This document shows positions 44,701 through 57,647 of a stretch of DNA of 64,000 bases, in pieces. The notes beneath the pieces were generated by a model. It searched no databases, was not told where the DNA came from, and saw nothing but the letters and a program-made list of their open reading frames with translations. The translations under genes and the position numbers were made by a program. The stretch comes from Trichoplax sp. H2 (taxonomy: Eukaryota; Placozoa; Uniplacotomia; Trichoplacea). Where the stretch lies: positions 431,693 through 495,692 of the forward strand of contig NOWV01000045.1 of the NCBI GenBank assembly GCA_003344405.1, read 5' to 3'. The first letter of the stretch is position 1, and every line of letters begins with the position of its first letter.

Positions 44701-47700
44701 TAGACAGCATTGTTTGGGCCTTCTAGTACATGGCAAGTCTCTGCTTTTCCTATTTATTGTTGAGATTGCAAACAGAATTATACTCCAGCTCAATAAATCT
44801 AATAAAGATTTCTCTATTAGCAACGTTGGTAACACAGTATATCACAAGCATCTACAATAACTGAAACACACACAGTATATTGCTTAAACATTGTCTTTGT
44901 CTTTGTTCAATGTAATATTTACTTGTTCTTAAGCGGTAACTTGAGTACCTAGCAACAATCTTTTAGCATTCTAACCTGACTGTGGATCTACGGCCGCTTT
45001 ACCCTTCACTTTCATTTTGATAACGCTACTCTTACCTATACAACAATACAGAACTTTTTAACAATCCGTTAAACTATATATATATATAAAAATTATTCAT
45101 TGGGCTGCTTACTTTTACTAGAAGCAATTTGTACATCCTAATAAATGATTACGAAAACATTATTGTTAGTATATTATTTGCTTGAAATTAAATATCCTTT
45201 AATAGTTACAAATAGGTAATTATACTGTATACCGTTCCATCAGTCCAATCAACAATATTGTGTTTAGATACAAGTGCTTTCGGATCTCCGTCAGTAACAG
45301 CAGTCAAGAAATCTTCATCAACAATAGGCAATTTTAATTCCCTAGCTTCTTTTATTTTCTTTCCGTTTTTCTTCACTTCGCCTAGGTTACAAATCGTAAC
45401 CAGGTCATGTCTTAGTACAGTTCTATACTTACACCAGGTGGCATGTTAAGTTAAAGTTAAGCATATCTACTAGGCATGTGTGTAACAAAATAATACTATA
45501 GCAAAGTAGTTCATTGATCATTTTTCAATACCATTCGAGCTGATACACAGTACTATATCTGAAGAAAGATCCTTTTCAACGGTTCCACCTAGACTTTCAA
45601 TATCTTTTTTAAGTGCAGCCTAACAAAATTGTTCAATTCAGTTATGCTCAATTGAAGTTATTACCAAGTCTACAGCATATGTAGAGTCTATCAATACAGC
45701 AAAGTGAATATCAATCTACCTGGGTTTTACTAAGCTTGCCAATGATTACAATAGCTACACCTTTAAGACATTTCTCTTTTCGTTTCTCTTTTCTGATAAT
45801 AAATATATATCAAGAAAGAGATTGCGGTAGAATTCTGATATCCCACATTAGGTTTACTTATGATTAAAATCTAAGTGATACATAAGGCTTCGCCAATTGG
45901 CAACAACATCCTAATATAGGATCACTTAACAATTCGCTCATTCTTAAAATTCAATAAATTACTTAGGTGCAACAGCGGACGGTGTTGTTATAGCTGTTGT
46001 AGGTGTGGTTGGAGCTTTTTGCGTTAACTTTGGAAAAATTCTTTCTCCTGCCTTGAATTTAAAATCCTTCCTGAAATGACCATCAGAAAATTCAATTTAA
46101 ATAAATTGTTACGCTGAATAGCAGATTTACAGCAATCTTAACGTTAAGTAAGCAAATTGTTAACCATAGATTTGACAATAAATCACGTTATATGAAGATG
46201 TTTACGGTAGGTTTATTACTCGGTGAAACCTACAAAAAGTCCGAATCATTGCGAAGACTTTTAGAAATCTTCCAAGGCTTTCTTTTTGGTGCTTGTGTCT
46301 CAAACATACACTTTGTCCAGCTAGTTACATTACCAGTGCAACGATATCCATTACTGGAAGAACTACAATTTGAGACAAAATTAATTAGATTAATTATTGG
46401 GCGTAAGTATCCTATATATTAAGAATAAGAATTTTCCGCAATGGGGGCCCCTTAAAGCATTTTTTGTATTTAATAATCATTATACATGTACTGTATTTAC
46501 AACATGCTACCAAGGTTTATATACTAATTAATAGTTTTATACCTGTACACTAGTTGTCCGTCTTTACATTCCTCACATTGTTGTAGCGCACCAAATGCCA
46601 TTCCATCAGTACAGCACTCTAGCAGCTAATATTAAGTAATTAATTACATTGGAGAATAAGAAAACTTACTAGTTATTTTAAGATCGCAATGTAGTCTTTC
46701 TAGCTTAATAACTACTGATAAAGAATTATGCAGTAATTAATATCAGCAGCATATATAATATAATTATAGACACTGTCTCAACCCGTAATAGTCAAATTAG
46801 CAATAAATCGTTGCGACTTGTAAACCGTAAGGTCAGGTAGCGAATAAACTATACTATACTATACATCCAAAATGGAAAGGTTAAACGGACAACAATCCTA
46901 TTAAGCAATTGGGTAAAAATAGCTATATATAATTTTACTAGTAGATTGGTAGCTTACTCTGCTCTCGCCGCTAGGAATATTTTGATTGTTATTGCATAGC
47001 ATAGTTCTTAACATGTCTAGGGTACAAGTTTTTTTCAATTTATCGTGAATACCCCATAAAAGCTTACTTTGTTCCTAAACGATTAGGATTATTTATATGA
47101 ATTGCACATTTTCAAAAATCAGGGTGTTCAGTATAATTGATAATCATCGTTAAAGCTTGCAACCTTTAATTTGGACTCTTCATCAATTTCTTCTTCAGTT
47201 TTCTGTTTTTTCGCTGGTTGATCGTTCTTACTTGCATTACCTCGCTTTTTCCCTTTAGGTTTCTCTACTCTGTTAGTATTATTAACATGTTAGTTGGTAG
47301 TTTGCAATTGCACCATTGAAATATAGTAACTAGTGCCGTCCTTAGATACAAAAATCTAATTTACTTTGTTGCGCCTAATAAGTCTGTTAATTCCTTTTGA
47401 TCTGGCTTTTTCAATTTCTTAAAGTCCTTTAACGACTCAACACCGACAGTATCTGGAATATCTAAATCACTTCGAATATCTTGAAAGCAACCAGGATGGT
47501 ACCAATATGTTATAAAGTTTAACATTGCAACACGAGAATCTGGATCAGGAGGCCGATCGTGTCCTATACGGACATCGTCCTAATATACCATATCGAAAAA
47601 GTTTTGAAGATAAAGAATTTGATTTAACAATTAAAACCAATTGCGAAGACCTCAATGATTACCTTTTCGATAATTTCACCACAACATTTGCAAGAACCAC

Positions 47701-50700
47701 GACTAGACTTTGCGTATTCCGTTTTTAAGCCAGTAAAGTGAATAACATTTCCTTGCGTGCTGCTGTTACCGGATACAATATTTTTTCTTAATTTCTCTTG
47801 GTCATCCCATCGTAACGATCCAAATCCACCGATATCTCCTTCACTACATGCGCTATTTTTCTTAAAGAAACAACTGAAATGATACCAATTGGGGACCTAA
47901 CAATAGAAAGGAACGCTTTAAAATCATTAAGCTGGCGTTACATCAGACCTAGATTCTTTTACTAGCTCAAAGTTGCCAAGGAAATATCCATAATACAGTA
48001 GTTAAAACATTTTCAACTAAGAAATTATCATGACAAATTCAGACTATCGTTATATGATGAAAAGATTCTACTTCGTAAGGAAATCGACTAAATGGTTTGA
48101 GCGAATATTGAATACCTGGATTTTTAATTCAGTTAACTCATGAAGAAAAGCCTGATAGAAGCTGTACTTTTATCAGCCGTATACTTCAATCTGAGCAAAT
48201 TAAAATTAGCTGTAGTCCTGAAATGCAGTACTCTACATGCTGTAAACTATGTCATTATGCGACAATTGAACATCAGCAATAAGCATATTAATAAAGTATT
48301 CTGTACTATCCAATACGTCTTAGGCTCTCTGTCTAATAATACAAAATTAATTAATGACTATTATTTTTGTAACTAGGCCTAACTGCATTTATTAATTAAT
48401 TCTGCACTGAAAGTGAAGCACTTTAAATCTTAATTTCACTGGAAGCAGCGATACTGCGTAATAATGTTCAATTGCGTTATTATAAACAGTCAGTGTAGCT
48501 ATCTTAACATATTCAGATCTAACCTTTCCGTCAAAATGCATGGACTATAGAGAAAAGAGAAAGAAATAATAATAATAAGAACTTGATGAGAAATAGAGAA
48601 ATGACGTTGAAACTTTAGCTGTCGACATTAAAATTACCAATTAGACCTTTTAATATTCAACTTTATTTCAAGCAGTATAATATGTAATTTAGCGATCGTA
48701 AATGACGAAAATTATTTACTTGACACACATCCAATAACTCCATAGCAAAGTAGCATAATAATAAATAAAGTATGATATGCAGCACACTAGTGAATATAGA
48801 GTATTAAAATTCTGTAAATGATGGCATTCCGCAATGTAGAGAACAGAGAATGTCAACTACTGTAGTCAAAAATAATATAGAATGAAGGTAATACTGTGAT
48901 CTAGCTGATACAAGTATCAGCAAGGGGATATCTTCAATTAAACTAGTCATTTACGATAGTCAATATACGAGACAAACAGAACTATACTCGTAAATATCAA
49001 ACAGGGTAANNNNNNNNNNNNNNNNNNNNGCAAATTAAAATTAGCTGTAGTCCTGAAATGCAGCACTCTACATGCTGTAAACTATGTCATTATGCGACAT
49101 CAGCAATAAGCATATTAATAAAGTATTCTGTACTATCCAATACGTCTTAGGCTCTCAGTCTAATAATACAAAATTAATTAATGACTATTATTTTTGTAAC
49201 TAGGCCTAACTGCATTTATTAATTAATTCTGCACTGAAAGTGAAGCACTTTAAATCTTAATTTCACTGGAAGCAGCGATACTGCATAATAATGTTCAATT
49301 GCGTTATTATAAACAGTCAGTGTATCCTTTCTGCAAAGCAGTAAGATTTACTGCTAAAAGGCTCTACATGGTTTTCAATTATAGTTTAAGATCAATTAAA
49401 AGCTATCTTAACATATTCAGATCTAACCTTTCCGTCAAAATGCATGGACTATAGAGAAAAGAGAAAGAAATAATAATAATAAGAACTTGATGAGAAATAG
49501 AGAAATGACGTTGAAACTTTAGCTGTCGACATTAAAATTACCAATTAGACCTTTTAATATTCAACTTTATTTCAAGCAGTATAATATGTAATTTAGCGAT
49601 CGTAAATGACGAAAATTATTTACTTGACACACATCCAATAACTCCATAGCAAAGTAGCATAATAATAAATAAAGTATGATATGCAGCACACTAGTGAATA
49701 TAGAGTATTAAAATTCTGTAAATGATGGCATTCCGCAATGTAGAGAACAGAGAATGTCAACTACTGTAGTCAAAAATAATATAGAATCAAGGTAATACTG
49801 TGATCTAGCTGATACAAGTATCAGCAAGGGGATATCTTCAATTAAACTAGTCATTTACGATAGTCAATATACGAGACATACAGAACTATACTCGTAAATA
49901 TCAAACAGGGTAAAAGATAGATCGCTAGCAAGTAGTTGTAAAGTAAACGATGAGAAGGGAATACGGAGCCGCAGGGAGACCATGATGAATCAAGTTAGTA
50001 AAAGGGCAAAAATTGCATTTGGATTGAGCTGAAAACTTGAATGTTATTCACTGCTATTCATGCACTCTGTCGATATTCTAGGAATTGTCAACATTGCCGC
50101 TTGCTGATCTTGCAGTCATACCAATTCGATGTAAAGGTAAAATGAGAAGACAATCTAGCACGGATATAAGATACAACATATATCGAATTGTACTGGTGAA
50201 AGATACCTTACTACTGTACTAAATCAAGGATAACCACTTGCTGAAAGAGGAGAGAAAAGTAAGTCCACCCACCCTAGTGGATTGCGTGAGTTCAGCAGAT
50301 GGTTTCTACTTTTGGTGCAATGGAAATATTTGTAGATTTGCAGACGCTGTAGCATTACTAACAAGTGGTTCAGTTCAAAAGATGAGAAAGTAATGGGGCA
50401 GAGATCTTCATGCAAAACAAAACGATAACATGAACTGTATCAGTCGAACACGATAACATCTATGGATTAAATTTGTATTTTGGCTATTAGGTATAAAAAA
50501 AGATTCCATTGAAATGATGGAGAAAAACATGTGGATCGCATGACATGCATGGAGTCGATTGTTGTGGTTGGCTATCTTGTGTCATGGGGTAGTAGTATGC
50601 AACATGGTAGCAGTTTAAGCGAGTTGTGGAGTATAGGATGATTATTGTCACAAGTAGGTAAGTTAACTAGATTGCAGTTTGATGAAACAATATCTGACAA

Positions 50701-50837
50701 CTTGTCTCAGTTCGTACCTGCACCATCACTGCTAAACGGAGAGTATCTTTGCCAATGTTGCTACGACAAAGTTTGCACGCAGCTCGGTTGGATTTTGCAT
50801 ATTCTGCTCGGAAAGGCAAGTCGTTACTATCAGTCAT
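41706..50837 (-). CDS. PARP1: Poly(ADP-ribose) polymerase 1, 30 exons
   Basis: Nuclear enzyme that senses DNA breaks and makes poly(ADP-ribose) from NAD. Exons from the 5' end: 50837-50718, 48544-48524 (duplicated at 49448-49428), 47896-47663, 47579-47365, 47269-47164, 47074-46958, 46625-46543, 46362-46234, 46070-45963, 45792-45720, 45619-45532, 45381-45233, 45137-45113, 45035-44976, 44749-44614, 44535-44475, 44360-44303, 44212-44136, 44041-43913, 43815-43732, 43615-43493, 43303-43178, 43090-42992, 42903-42751, 42621-42585, 42484-42471, 42384-42308, 42216-42155, 42016-41899, 41778-41706; 984 residues (human 1014). Domains in order: zinc finger 1 ([19 protein letters not shown]), zinc finger 2 ([19 protein letters not shown]), a Lys-rich NLS, PADR1/zinc finger 3 (four Cys), BRCT, WGR (FRSWGRVGT), helical regulatory domain ([12 protein letters not shown]), catalytic domain ([31 protein letters not shown] with the catalytic Glu). 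All phases agree. Very small exons of 14, 21 and 25 nt are required. Confidence 0.95.
42471..42484 (-). other. 14-nt microexon of PARP1
   Basis: This segment, flanked by AG and GTAGAG, supplies the residues DMVSK between the catalytic segments GKGVYFA and SANYC. Without it the frame and the conserved block are lost. Confidence 0.88.
48195..49009. repeat. Left copy of a duplicated 0.8-kb segment abutting the scaffold gap
   Basis: Nearly identical to 49030-49913. It carries the 21-nt PARP1 exon at 48524-48544, coding SMHFDGK. It ends exactly at the N run with the words that also close the right copy. Compared with the right copy it has an 8-bp extra piece and lacks a 77-bp insertion. Confidence 0.92.
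49010..49029. other. Scaffold gap of 20 N
   Basis: A run of 20 unknown bases inside a PARP1 intron. The fixed length suggests a placeholder and not a measured distance. Confidence 0.98.
49030..49913. repeat. Right copy of the duplicated segment after the gap
   Basis: Matches the left copy from its first base after the gap, with a few substitutions, an 8-bp deletion and a 77-bp insertion at about 49325-49401. It carries a second intact copy of the 21-nt PARP1 exon at 49428-49448. Confidence 0.92.
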
Positions 50838-51640
50838 CCTGTCTTGACTAGAAAAAAAATGGCTCTCTTTAACTAAAAAGTGAAAACTTGTGTCCGTCAG
50901 ATACAAGGATTAGACAACAATAAAAAATTTAATCCATGCTGAAAAGGAACCAAATGATTTCTTCCCAAGTTAAGACCATTTCGTTCGTCTATTTCAGCTG
51001 GCCAGCATGGCTTCGTTGCACAGCGACAACAAAACATCGTCTTGATCTCCAATTTGAAAATAACTTGCAACTATCATCTAGTCCAACACCCAATCCTTAT
51101 CCACAGTCATCATTATCGACTATCATTGCACAACATAGGTTGGATACTTACATGAATCTCCTGACTTTTAAGAACAAGTTATGAGACCGGAAAGTTGCTA
51201 CTACAAGACTGCGAGCTAAACGATCACGCGGTTGCTTGTCCGAACTTGTTATACAACGACTATCATTGGTACTCGCGATGTTATTGTTTTTGCCGATGCC
51301 TATACAACATGATGTTATGATTGCCAATCGGCTATAGTACAGTATATCAACAGGATAAATGATTATTCTACTGTATTGTATTGGCGGCGCGGATTATATG
51401 TATACTGGATGGCCATCCTGTTCTATAAATGGCCGATGGAGGCTTGATTGGCAGTTGCAATCATGAGAGAAAATCAACGTCGCGATCTAAAACTAGTGGA
51501 GCTAGAGACTGTAACATGGCCTATTGGTGTTGCCATGACTGACAATGGCGTTGTGTGCTGTCTGTCAGCTTTCATTTCCTTCATTTGCTATTTTGAGGAA
51601 ATGCATTGCTAGCTAGAGATTTGTTATGGTCCCTAGTCCC

Positions 51641-51692
51641 AGCCTTTTGCATAAATTACTTTCCACACGACAGTAATTTATGCAAAATGGCT
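51641..51692. repeat. Perfect 16-bp-arm inverted repeat
   Basis: Arm 51645-51660 ('ttttgcataaattact') is exactly complementary to 51672-51687, with an 11-base loop. Pairing continues for four more bases past a one-base bulge. Confidence 0.9.
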
Positions 51693-52326
51693 ACGGCTAT
51701 TGGAACAAGGCCAAACGGGTTGGTAGTGGTAGGCGTTGTACATGCATGTGATCATATTACAGTTGTCTACGAATTAAAAGGAAAGAGAAGGACAGACAAT
51801 TGCAATGCTCTGGTAGTACAGTAGTAGTGTAGAAGGCTCTCTTACAAAATTGCATCTATTCTATCATGGGGACTCCATGACTACTAGAAGCTTAACGATA
51901 CTGGAACCTCCATCCAACGATGGAGGTACGGTACAACAACGACTAATAAAATAGTCCATGGAGGCATGATGGACGACTACTACAGTCAATTTTCCATGTT
52001 TCTAGGAGTCCATGGAACAAACTAGAACTGTACTGCAGTGATGGTTGCTGTCAGCTGCTGCAACTTTCATCTCTTTAAGTTAATATTAACTTACAGCATA
52101 CAGCTGGAAAAGTATAGCAGGAAATCAATTTCTATTCCGTGTAACCATAGCCTAGTAATTGGACTGGAATGGATAGCGTGTTATCTTATTGATCGTTTTT
52201 GCAGCCGATACCTGCTGTGATAGCGCAAGATAGCCATTCGTTATTATTTTATGAATTTGAATACTGTGCAAGATTGTATAAATGACTTCTTAATTAGTAA
52301 CAAGTTTGACCACAGAGTGCAACGAA

Positions 52327-52772
52327 CATTCTGCCTGTAGGAGAATATTACTAGTAATAACATAAGATTTGAGAATTTTCAAGTTGGCGTATCCAATCTA
52401 TTTCTGTAGTCCCTAACTAATAATGGACACCTTGTACCGTAAAGCGCTATTTAGCGGCGGCCTAGCTAACAGTAAAGTTCTTGTCATCTCTCAGAGGATG
52501 ACCAGACTCTTTTTAAGATGGGGTAGTATGGCTACATTCTGCCTGTAGGAAACTATTACCAGTAATAACATAAGATTGAAGAATTTTCAAGTTAGCGTAT
52601 CCAATCTATTTTTGTAGTCCCTGACTAATAATGGACACCTTGTACTGTATTAAAGCGCTATTTAGTGGTGGCCTATTGCATGCATGCTGTAGCCAAACTA
52701 GCTAACAGTAAAGTTTTTGTCATCTCTCAGAGGACGACCAGACTCTTTTTAAGATAGGATAGTATGGCTACT
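52327..52772. repeat. Tandem duplication of about 208 bp
   Basis: Copies start at 52327 and 52535 with 'cattctgcctgtagga' and share 'agtaataacataagatt', 'aatggacaccttgtac' and 'ctctcagaggatgaccagac'. The second copy has a small insertion. No coding content. Confidence 0.88.
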
Positions 52773-53346
52773 GTAGGAACTGTATTAACAGGATCGCAGA
52801 CCACGAGTTGGAAACCTCCTTTCCTGCTACTTGTCTACGATAGTGCTTGCGTCCATTAATTTAGCACCAGGATTGCCGTGATCCAACTTGATCCATTTTA
52901 AGCAAATCTTGTCTAATCGGATTACCCTTCCCACGCTTGTAGCCGACATGATACTGCAGTACTTTGATCCATACGAGTACAATCCTTGTTTATTTACAGA
53001 CGGATAGCCATTTTAGCTCCATTGTGCAAATATCTACTCTCTATTCTTACTGTTTTACTCACGTGTGCTACCTCTAGCGTAGAGGGTCTCTAGTGTATAT
53101 TACTCCACCTTGAACAAACTGCATGCATGACTAATGCATGATTGCATGTTGTCAACAACGAGCATACCGTATTCTATCACAGTGTTACATCGCCATCATC
53201 GATATTAAATAGAAAAGAAAAGTCGGTTAGCGGCCATTGACGGACGGTTCTAGAAATCTTCAAGCAAAAACGTTAGTTGTTTGTAGGCAAATTGGAAAGT
53301 TGATTTTTATCTCCCCATTTGGCCGTCCAAAAGTTTGGATACAATC

Positions 53347-56300
53347 ATGTCGCTTGCTGGTCGAGCTACTCGCCTACCCGCTTCGATCGTGACTTCTGCT
53401 CATGGTCTTCGATATTATAGCAAAATGAAACATGCCTATTCCAACTATCAAACTGTCAACATTATTGGTTATCCTTTCTCTATCGGCCAGGTAAAACTGA
53501 TCGATCTGATGACAACTTTTTCTAGAGTATTATGGTAGAATAATAGGGACGGAAAGAATTCGATATACGGTCAATATCAATCCAACGAATAATGTACACC
53601 AATTCAATCCAACTGACTGGCTAGATAGCATTCATCATGATAATTAATCAATGATATTTACCAATAAATTATAAAACATACTGAATAGAAGTTCATCACA
53701 GTGTGGGTATACCATCAGACTGCACAAGTAATCGCAGACTAGAATGAATTGGCCTACTGCACTCGATGCTCAGATAAATGAAAAATAATATTGATGATAT
53801 TTTTACTCGATGTGATAGCATGAAGTCTCTCTACTGCACTGCACATATGGCCATACGCATACAGTCATGTCTTTGCACAATTTTGCGTTCTTGATAAAAC
53901 CTAATTTTTACGAGCAATTCCTTTTTCTAATCGCTTCATTTACGACTGCTTACTGCCATCTTTGAATAGCTACAGTAATAGCAATAGCCGCCGTCTCGAC
54001 TATTTATCATACAGTATTTTTAAATAAATGCTCAAACTATGTATTCCTCAACTTTAGCATACAGTGTGTACGATCACTAGCCTAATTGGAAATGTAAAAC
54101 CTTACGACAGGAATAACTTCCTGTAGCTTCATGTTGCTCGCCTAAGACTTAACCCAACTTTACTTCGTTAACGTCTTCAGCATTCTTCACTATACTCTAC
54201 AGGCTGCATCAAATAGTACTTTGCATACTGCATATGATCACTAGCCTAATTGGAAATGTAAAACCTTACGACAGGAATAGCTTCCTGTAGCTTCATGTTG
54301 CTCGCCTAAGACTTAACCCAACTTTACTTCGTTAACGTCTTCAGCACTCTTCACTATACTCTACTGGCTGCATCAAATAGTACTTTGCATACCGCTTGCT
54401 ATTATTGACGTACACTATGCTGTATTAGATTATTGCCTACACTATCGCTAGTACATATTTATATATCTATATTCTACACGACATTGCTTGAAAATGCCAT
54501 GATGATGCTGATTGAATATCGGCATACGTACTATGCGTAGCAATAAATAATAATACACAAGATCATAACTTTTCGCCAAATGACAATTTGAGTTGGTAAT
54601 AGCCAATCCAGCGGAGATCTGATGCAAACTAGACATCCTGCATTTCCCAATGACGTAATAACAATTGCAATTATTTTGATACTGGAAGTCCAATACTACT
54701 GAACAGTAATAATAAACATCCAGTCGGGATGATTATGCCTGCCTAGATGCTTCTTACTGATCCCAATTTTATTCTTGTTCGTTTCTATGTTGTAGTTCCT
54801 TGTACTGTATAAATAATTATAATCGGACTATGGAATATAGTCGTGTATAGCACAGCTTGAAATCCATAATTCAGCAATCTAGTTTCATCTTCTGGTACGT
54901 GTAGTATGCGATCTCAATCCTTCCAATCCATGATAAATAATTTACACCTTAGATATCTCACACACAAGAAGCATAGTACCAGACTAGGCACTTAAACTTC
55001 AAGTTTATTAGTCATACAGTACATCGTTTTTCTTTTTATCTGTATGATATTACGCCAAGCAGATTAATTTATTTTGCATGTAAATATACAGACGAAATGT
55101 AATAATATTTATTTCCATCATACGCGTATTTAGCCAATCGATGGAGTACATTTAGGGCCCGATGCAATGAGAGAATATGGCGTTGTTCAACGGATAAAAC
55201 GCGACGCAGGTAAACTATCCTATTTACTTTCGTATACATTATTGATCATTATCTAAATTATTTACACTGCAAGTGTTATAATATCGTTATGATAATTTAA
55301 GCTGAAAGATTAACATATGAGTAACGTTAAAATTAGGAAGAAAAGTCCGGGACCTCGGTAACATTCTATTAGACAATAGCAGGAAAGGAGAGCAATTTGG
55401 TATCGTCAAAGATCCAGCAACCGTCAGTGCAGCAAGTAAACTGGTAAATCTAACCCATCTAAACCTTGTTTATTATATAGCATTGTCATCCATTAGCATC
55501 GTTGATGTATCTAATTGTGATTTGTTCTCGTACGCGTATGAATAAATGCATTATTACGCTATTCCAAGGTGTTAATTAACCATCGGTGTCCTATCCGCGT
55601 ACAATACTTATCTAACTATCCACATACACTATGTATACGAGTGTGCTGTATGCTGAATTATTGATATCGTAACACAGTTAAAATAGCATGATCAGAAATA
55701 GAACCGATAACTATATTATGAACGTCCTAAGCCACTGTTATAGATATACGTATGATACAACTGATCATCAATACCGGACTTTCTTATTCTCTTTAAAGCT
55801 TAGCGAGAAAATTCAATCAGTTTTAGAAGACGATAGTTTGCCGATAACTATAGGCGGTGATCATAGGTAAGTTGCTTTGTCTATAGTGCTATCGGTAAAC
55901 TACTGTAAACAACTTTTGTAGCATATTGAACAAGTGACAACAATCATAATTTAATAAGTCATGTATCATCACGATAATATTATGAATTGGCTGGATAGAA
56001 TGCTCATTCCTTAATAAATATATGATTACTAAGCAGTTATTAAATTTTAGTTTAAATATCAGACTTAAAACTATCATCTAACCTCCACAATAGTGGTTCA
56101 CCTTAGTTGTTGCAGTACTTGCTAAAATTCAATTCTTATTTACGACATAAAATTTATATATTGCATATCTACAAGCCTCGCTATTGGAAGTATTCATGGT
56201 CACACTGCAAGAATAGATGACCTTTGTGTATTATGGGTATACTGCAAAAGATCTTAATACAACTTTGGATATCTGTATGCTGCACAGTCACAATATTTGT

Positions 56301-57647
56301 TTTTGTTATTACAATTTCAGATTGATACACATGCTGATATAAATACTGGAGAAAGTACAGTAACTGGTAATATGCATGGAATGCCACTATCAATCTTAAT
56401 GAAAGAATTAGAGGTTGGCATTTTAATTTCTTCGGAATTCAATTGTTATTATTCGAGTGGTCGATCAACAAATAGCTATCTAAAATTGATCGTTATAGCA
56501 AGATTCGTGAAATTTGTTGTCTTGTTTTAAAAATTAACATTTTTCTTTTATTAAAGAAAAAAAGAATACCAGGATTTGAATGGGCTAAACCTTGGTATAT
56601 AACGATAAATTCTTCAAATGAGATATTACAATTCGTTATCAAATCGTTTACTTACGTGAAATGACGCTAGCCATTTCTAACAAGTATATTATTACGTGTA
56701 ATATTCCTGTGAATTTATTTGATTAGTATGACTGCGAAAGATATTGCATATATTGGCCTAAGAGACGTTGATCCTGAAGAATTGTAAGCAGAAAATACGT
56801 CTGTTTTAACATAATATTAAGAAAATATACTAGAGCAGCGCAAAATTGAATTATATTACACTGTTGCAGTAAGTACATAGAAGACATTGGCATTCATATG
56901 GCTACTATGGCTGATATCGATCATCATGGTATGGGATCTGTCTTTGAAAGAGCTTTAGACACTATAAATCCAAGGTAAGAATAAGTTATTATGCAAAACA
57001 ATAAATGATATAGAGATAACAAATTACATTTACAGAAAGTGTATAGCTGAAATTTATTCCTTTGCCGAACTTTAGTTGATGCAATAATTAATCAAAGCTT
57101 TCATAAATACTCGGTAGTGATTCCTTTTGTATTACAATTCTTAAAACTGCCAATTCGTTGTTACATTTGTAGACGTGATAGACCTCTTTTCGTGACGTGG
57201 GATATAGACGTTTTTGATCCTTCAGAAGCACCAAGTACTGGCACTACCGGTTAGTCAAGAATGTATAATAAGATTTGATAGCATTAGTCCAATGTCATGC
57301 ACACCGTATATATAATATACCAATTTTTATAGTTCGTGGCGGTCTTACATTGAGAGAAGGATTACATCTGGCGGAGCAAATCGCTAAAAGTGGTTCGTTA
57401 GTAATATCTATATAAAATATCTATGAACCCTTGTGATCTTTACTTATTGTTTGACATGATTATGACGGTATTTATTTACCTCTGAATGTCTGTCCTTTCA
57501 GGCTTATTGGTTGGATTTGATCTCGTTGAAGTAAACCCGAAGATAGGTTCACAAGAAGATGTTAAAAAAACTATGGATACTGCTTGTTTTATCATCGAGG
57601 CACTACTTGGTAAAACTAGAAGGGCCAATGTTTACCAGAAACGTTAA
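53347..57647 (+). CDS. ARG2: Arginase with mitochondrial-type N-terminus, 12 exons
   Basis: Binuclear manganese enzyme that splits L-arginine to ornithine and urea. Exons: 53347-53490, 55134-55209, 55337-55443, 55799-55866, 56176-56236, 56321-56413, 56557-56594, 56727-56783, 56870-56974, 57173-57249, 57333-57392, 57502-57647; 343 residues (human ARG2 354, ARG1 322). Metal and substrate motifs are present: GGDHS, IDTHADIN (the D-x-H-x-D core), TGNMHG, WDIDVFDP (D-x-D), LREGLH with its Glu, and GFDLVEVNP. The first 26 residues (MSLAGRATRLPASIV...) have four Arg, no acid, and Ser/Ala, which fits a mitochondrial presequence as in ARG2. Vertebrate ARG1/ARG2 are later duplicates, so the ARG2 symbol reflects location only. 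The start is the ATG at 53347. Intron 1 is 1.6 kb and holds a duplication. Convergent with ACTR2. Confidence 0.93.
54072..54394. repeat. Tandem duplication of 164 bp in arginase intron 1
   Basis: Copies start at 54072 and 54236 with 'gatcactagcctaattgg' and are almost identical through 'gcatcaaatagtactttgca'. Noncoding. Confidence 0.9.

Larger units (their letters stand above)
50838..53346. other. Divergent gap between PARP1 and arginase
   Basis: About 2.5 kb that should hold both promoters. It contains a strong hairpin at 51641-51692, a smaller inverted repeat near 51905-51926 ('cctccat' with 'atggagg'), repeated 'ccatggag/catgatgg' words at about 51870-52015, and the 208-bp duplication below. 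Long GTAC-word clusters are sparse here compared with the other divergent gaps. No gene seen. Confidence 0.6.

Noticed and set aside
45381-45422. Upstream acceptor for the PARP1 BRCT exon
   Set aside because: It leaves the wrong phase after the preceding exon; the acceptor giving an exon start at 45381 joins CISSN to EVKKNGKK in frame and matches the family.
46192-46422. 76-codon plus-strand open frame
   Set aside because: It is the antisense shadow of the PARP1 PADR1/zinc-finger-3 exon at 46234-46362.
49428-49448. Real tandem duplication of PARP1 exon 2
   Set aside because: Both copies abut a placeholder gap and differ like alleles, so an assembly overlap is the simpler explanation; reads are needed to settle it.
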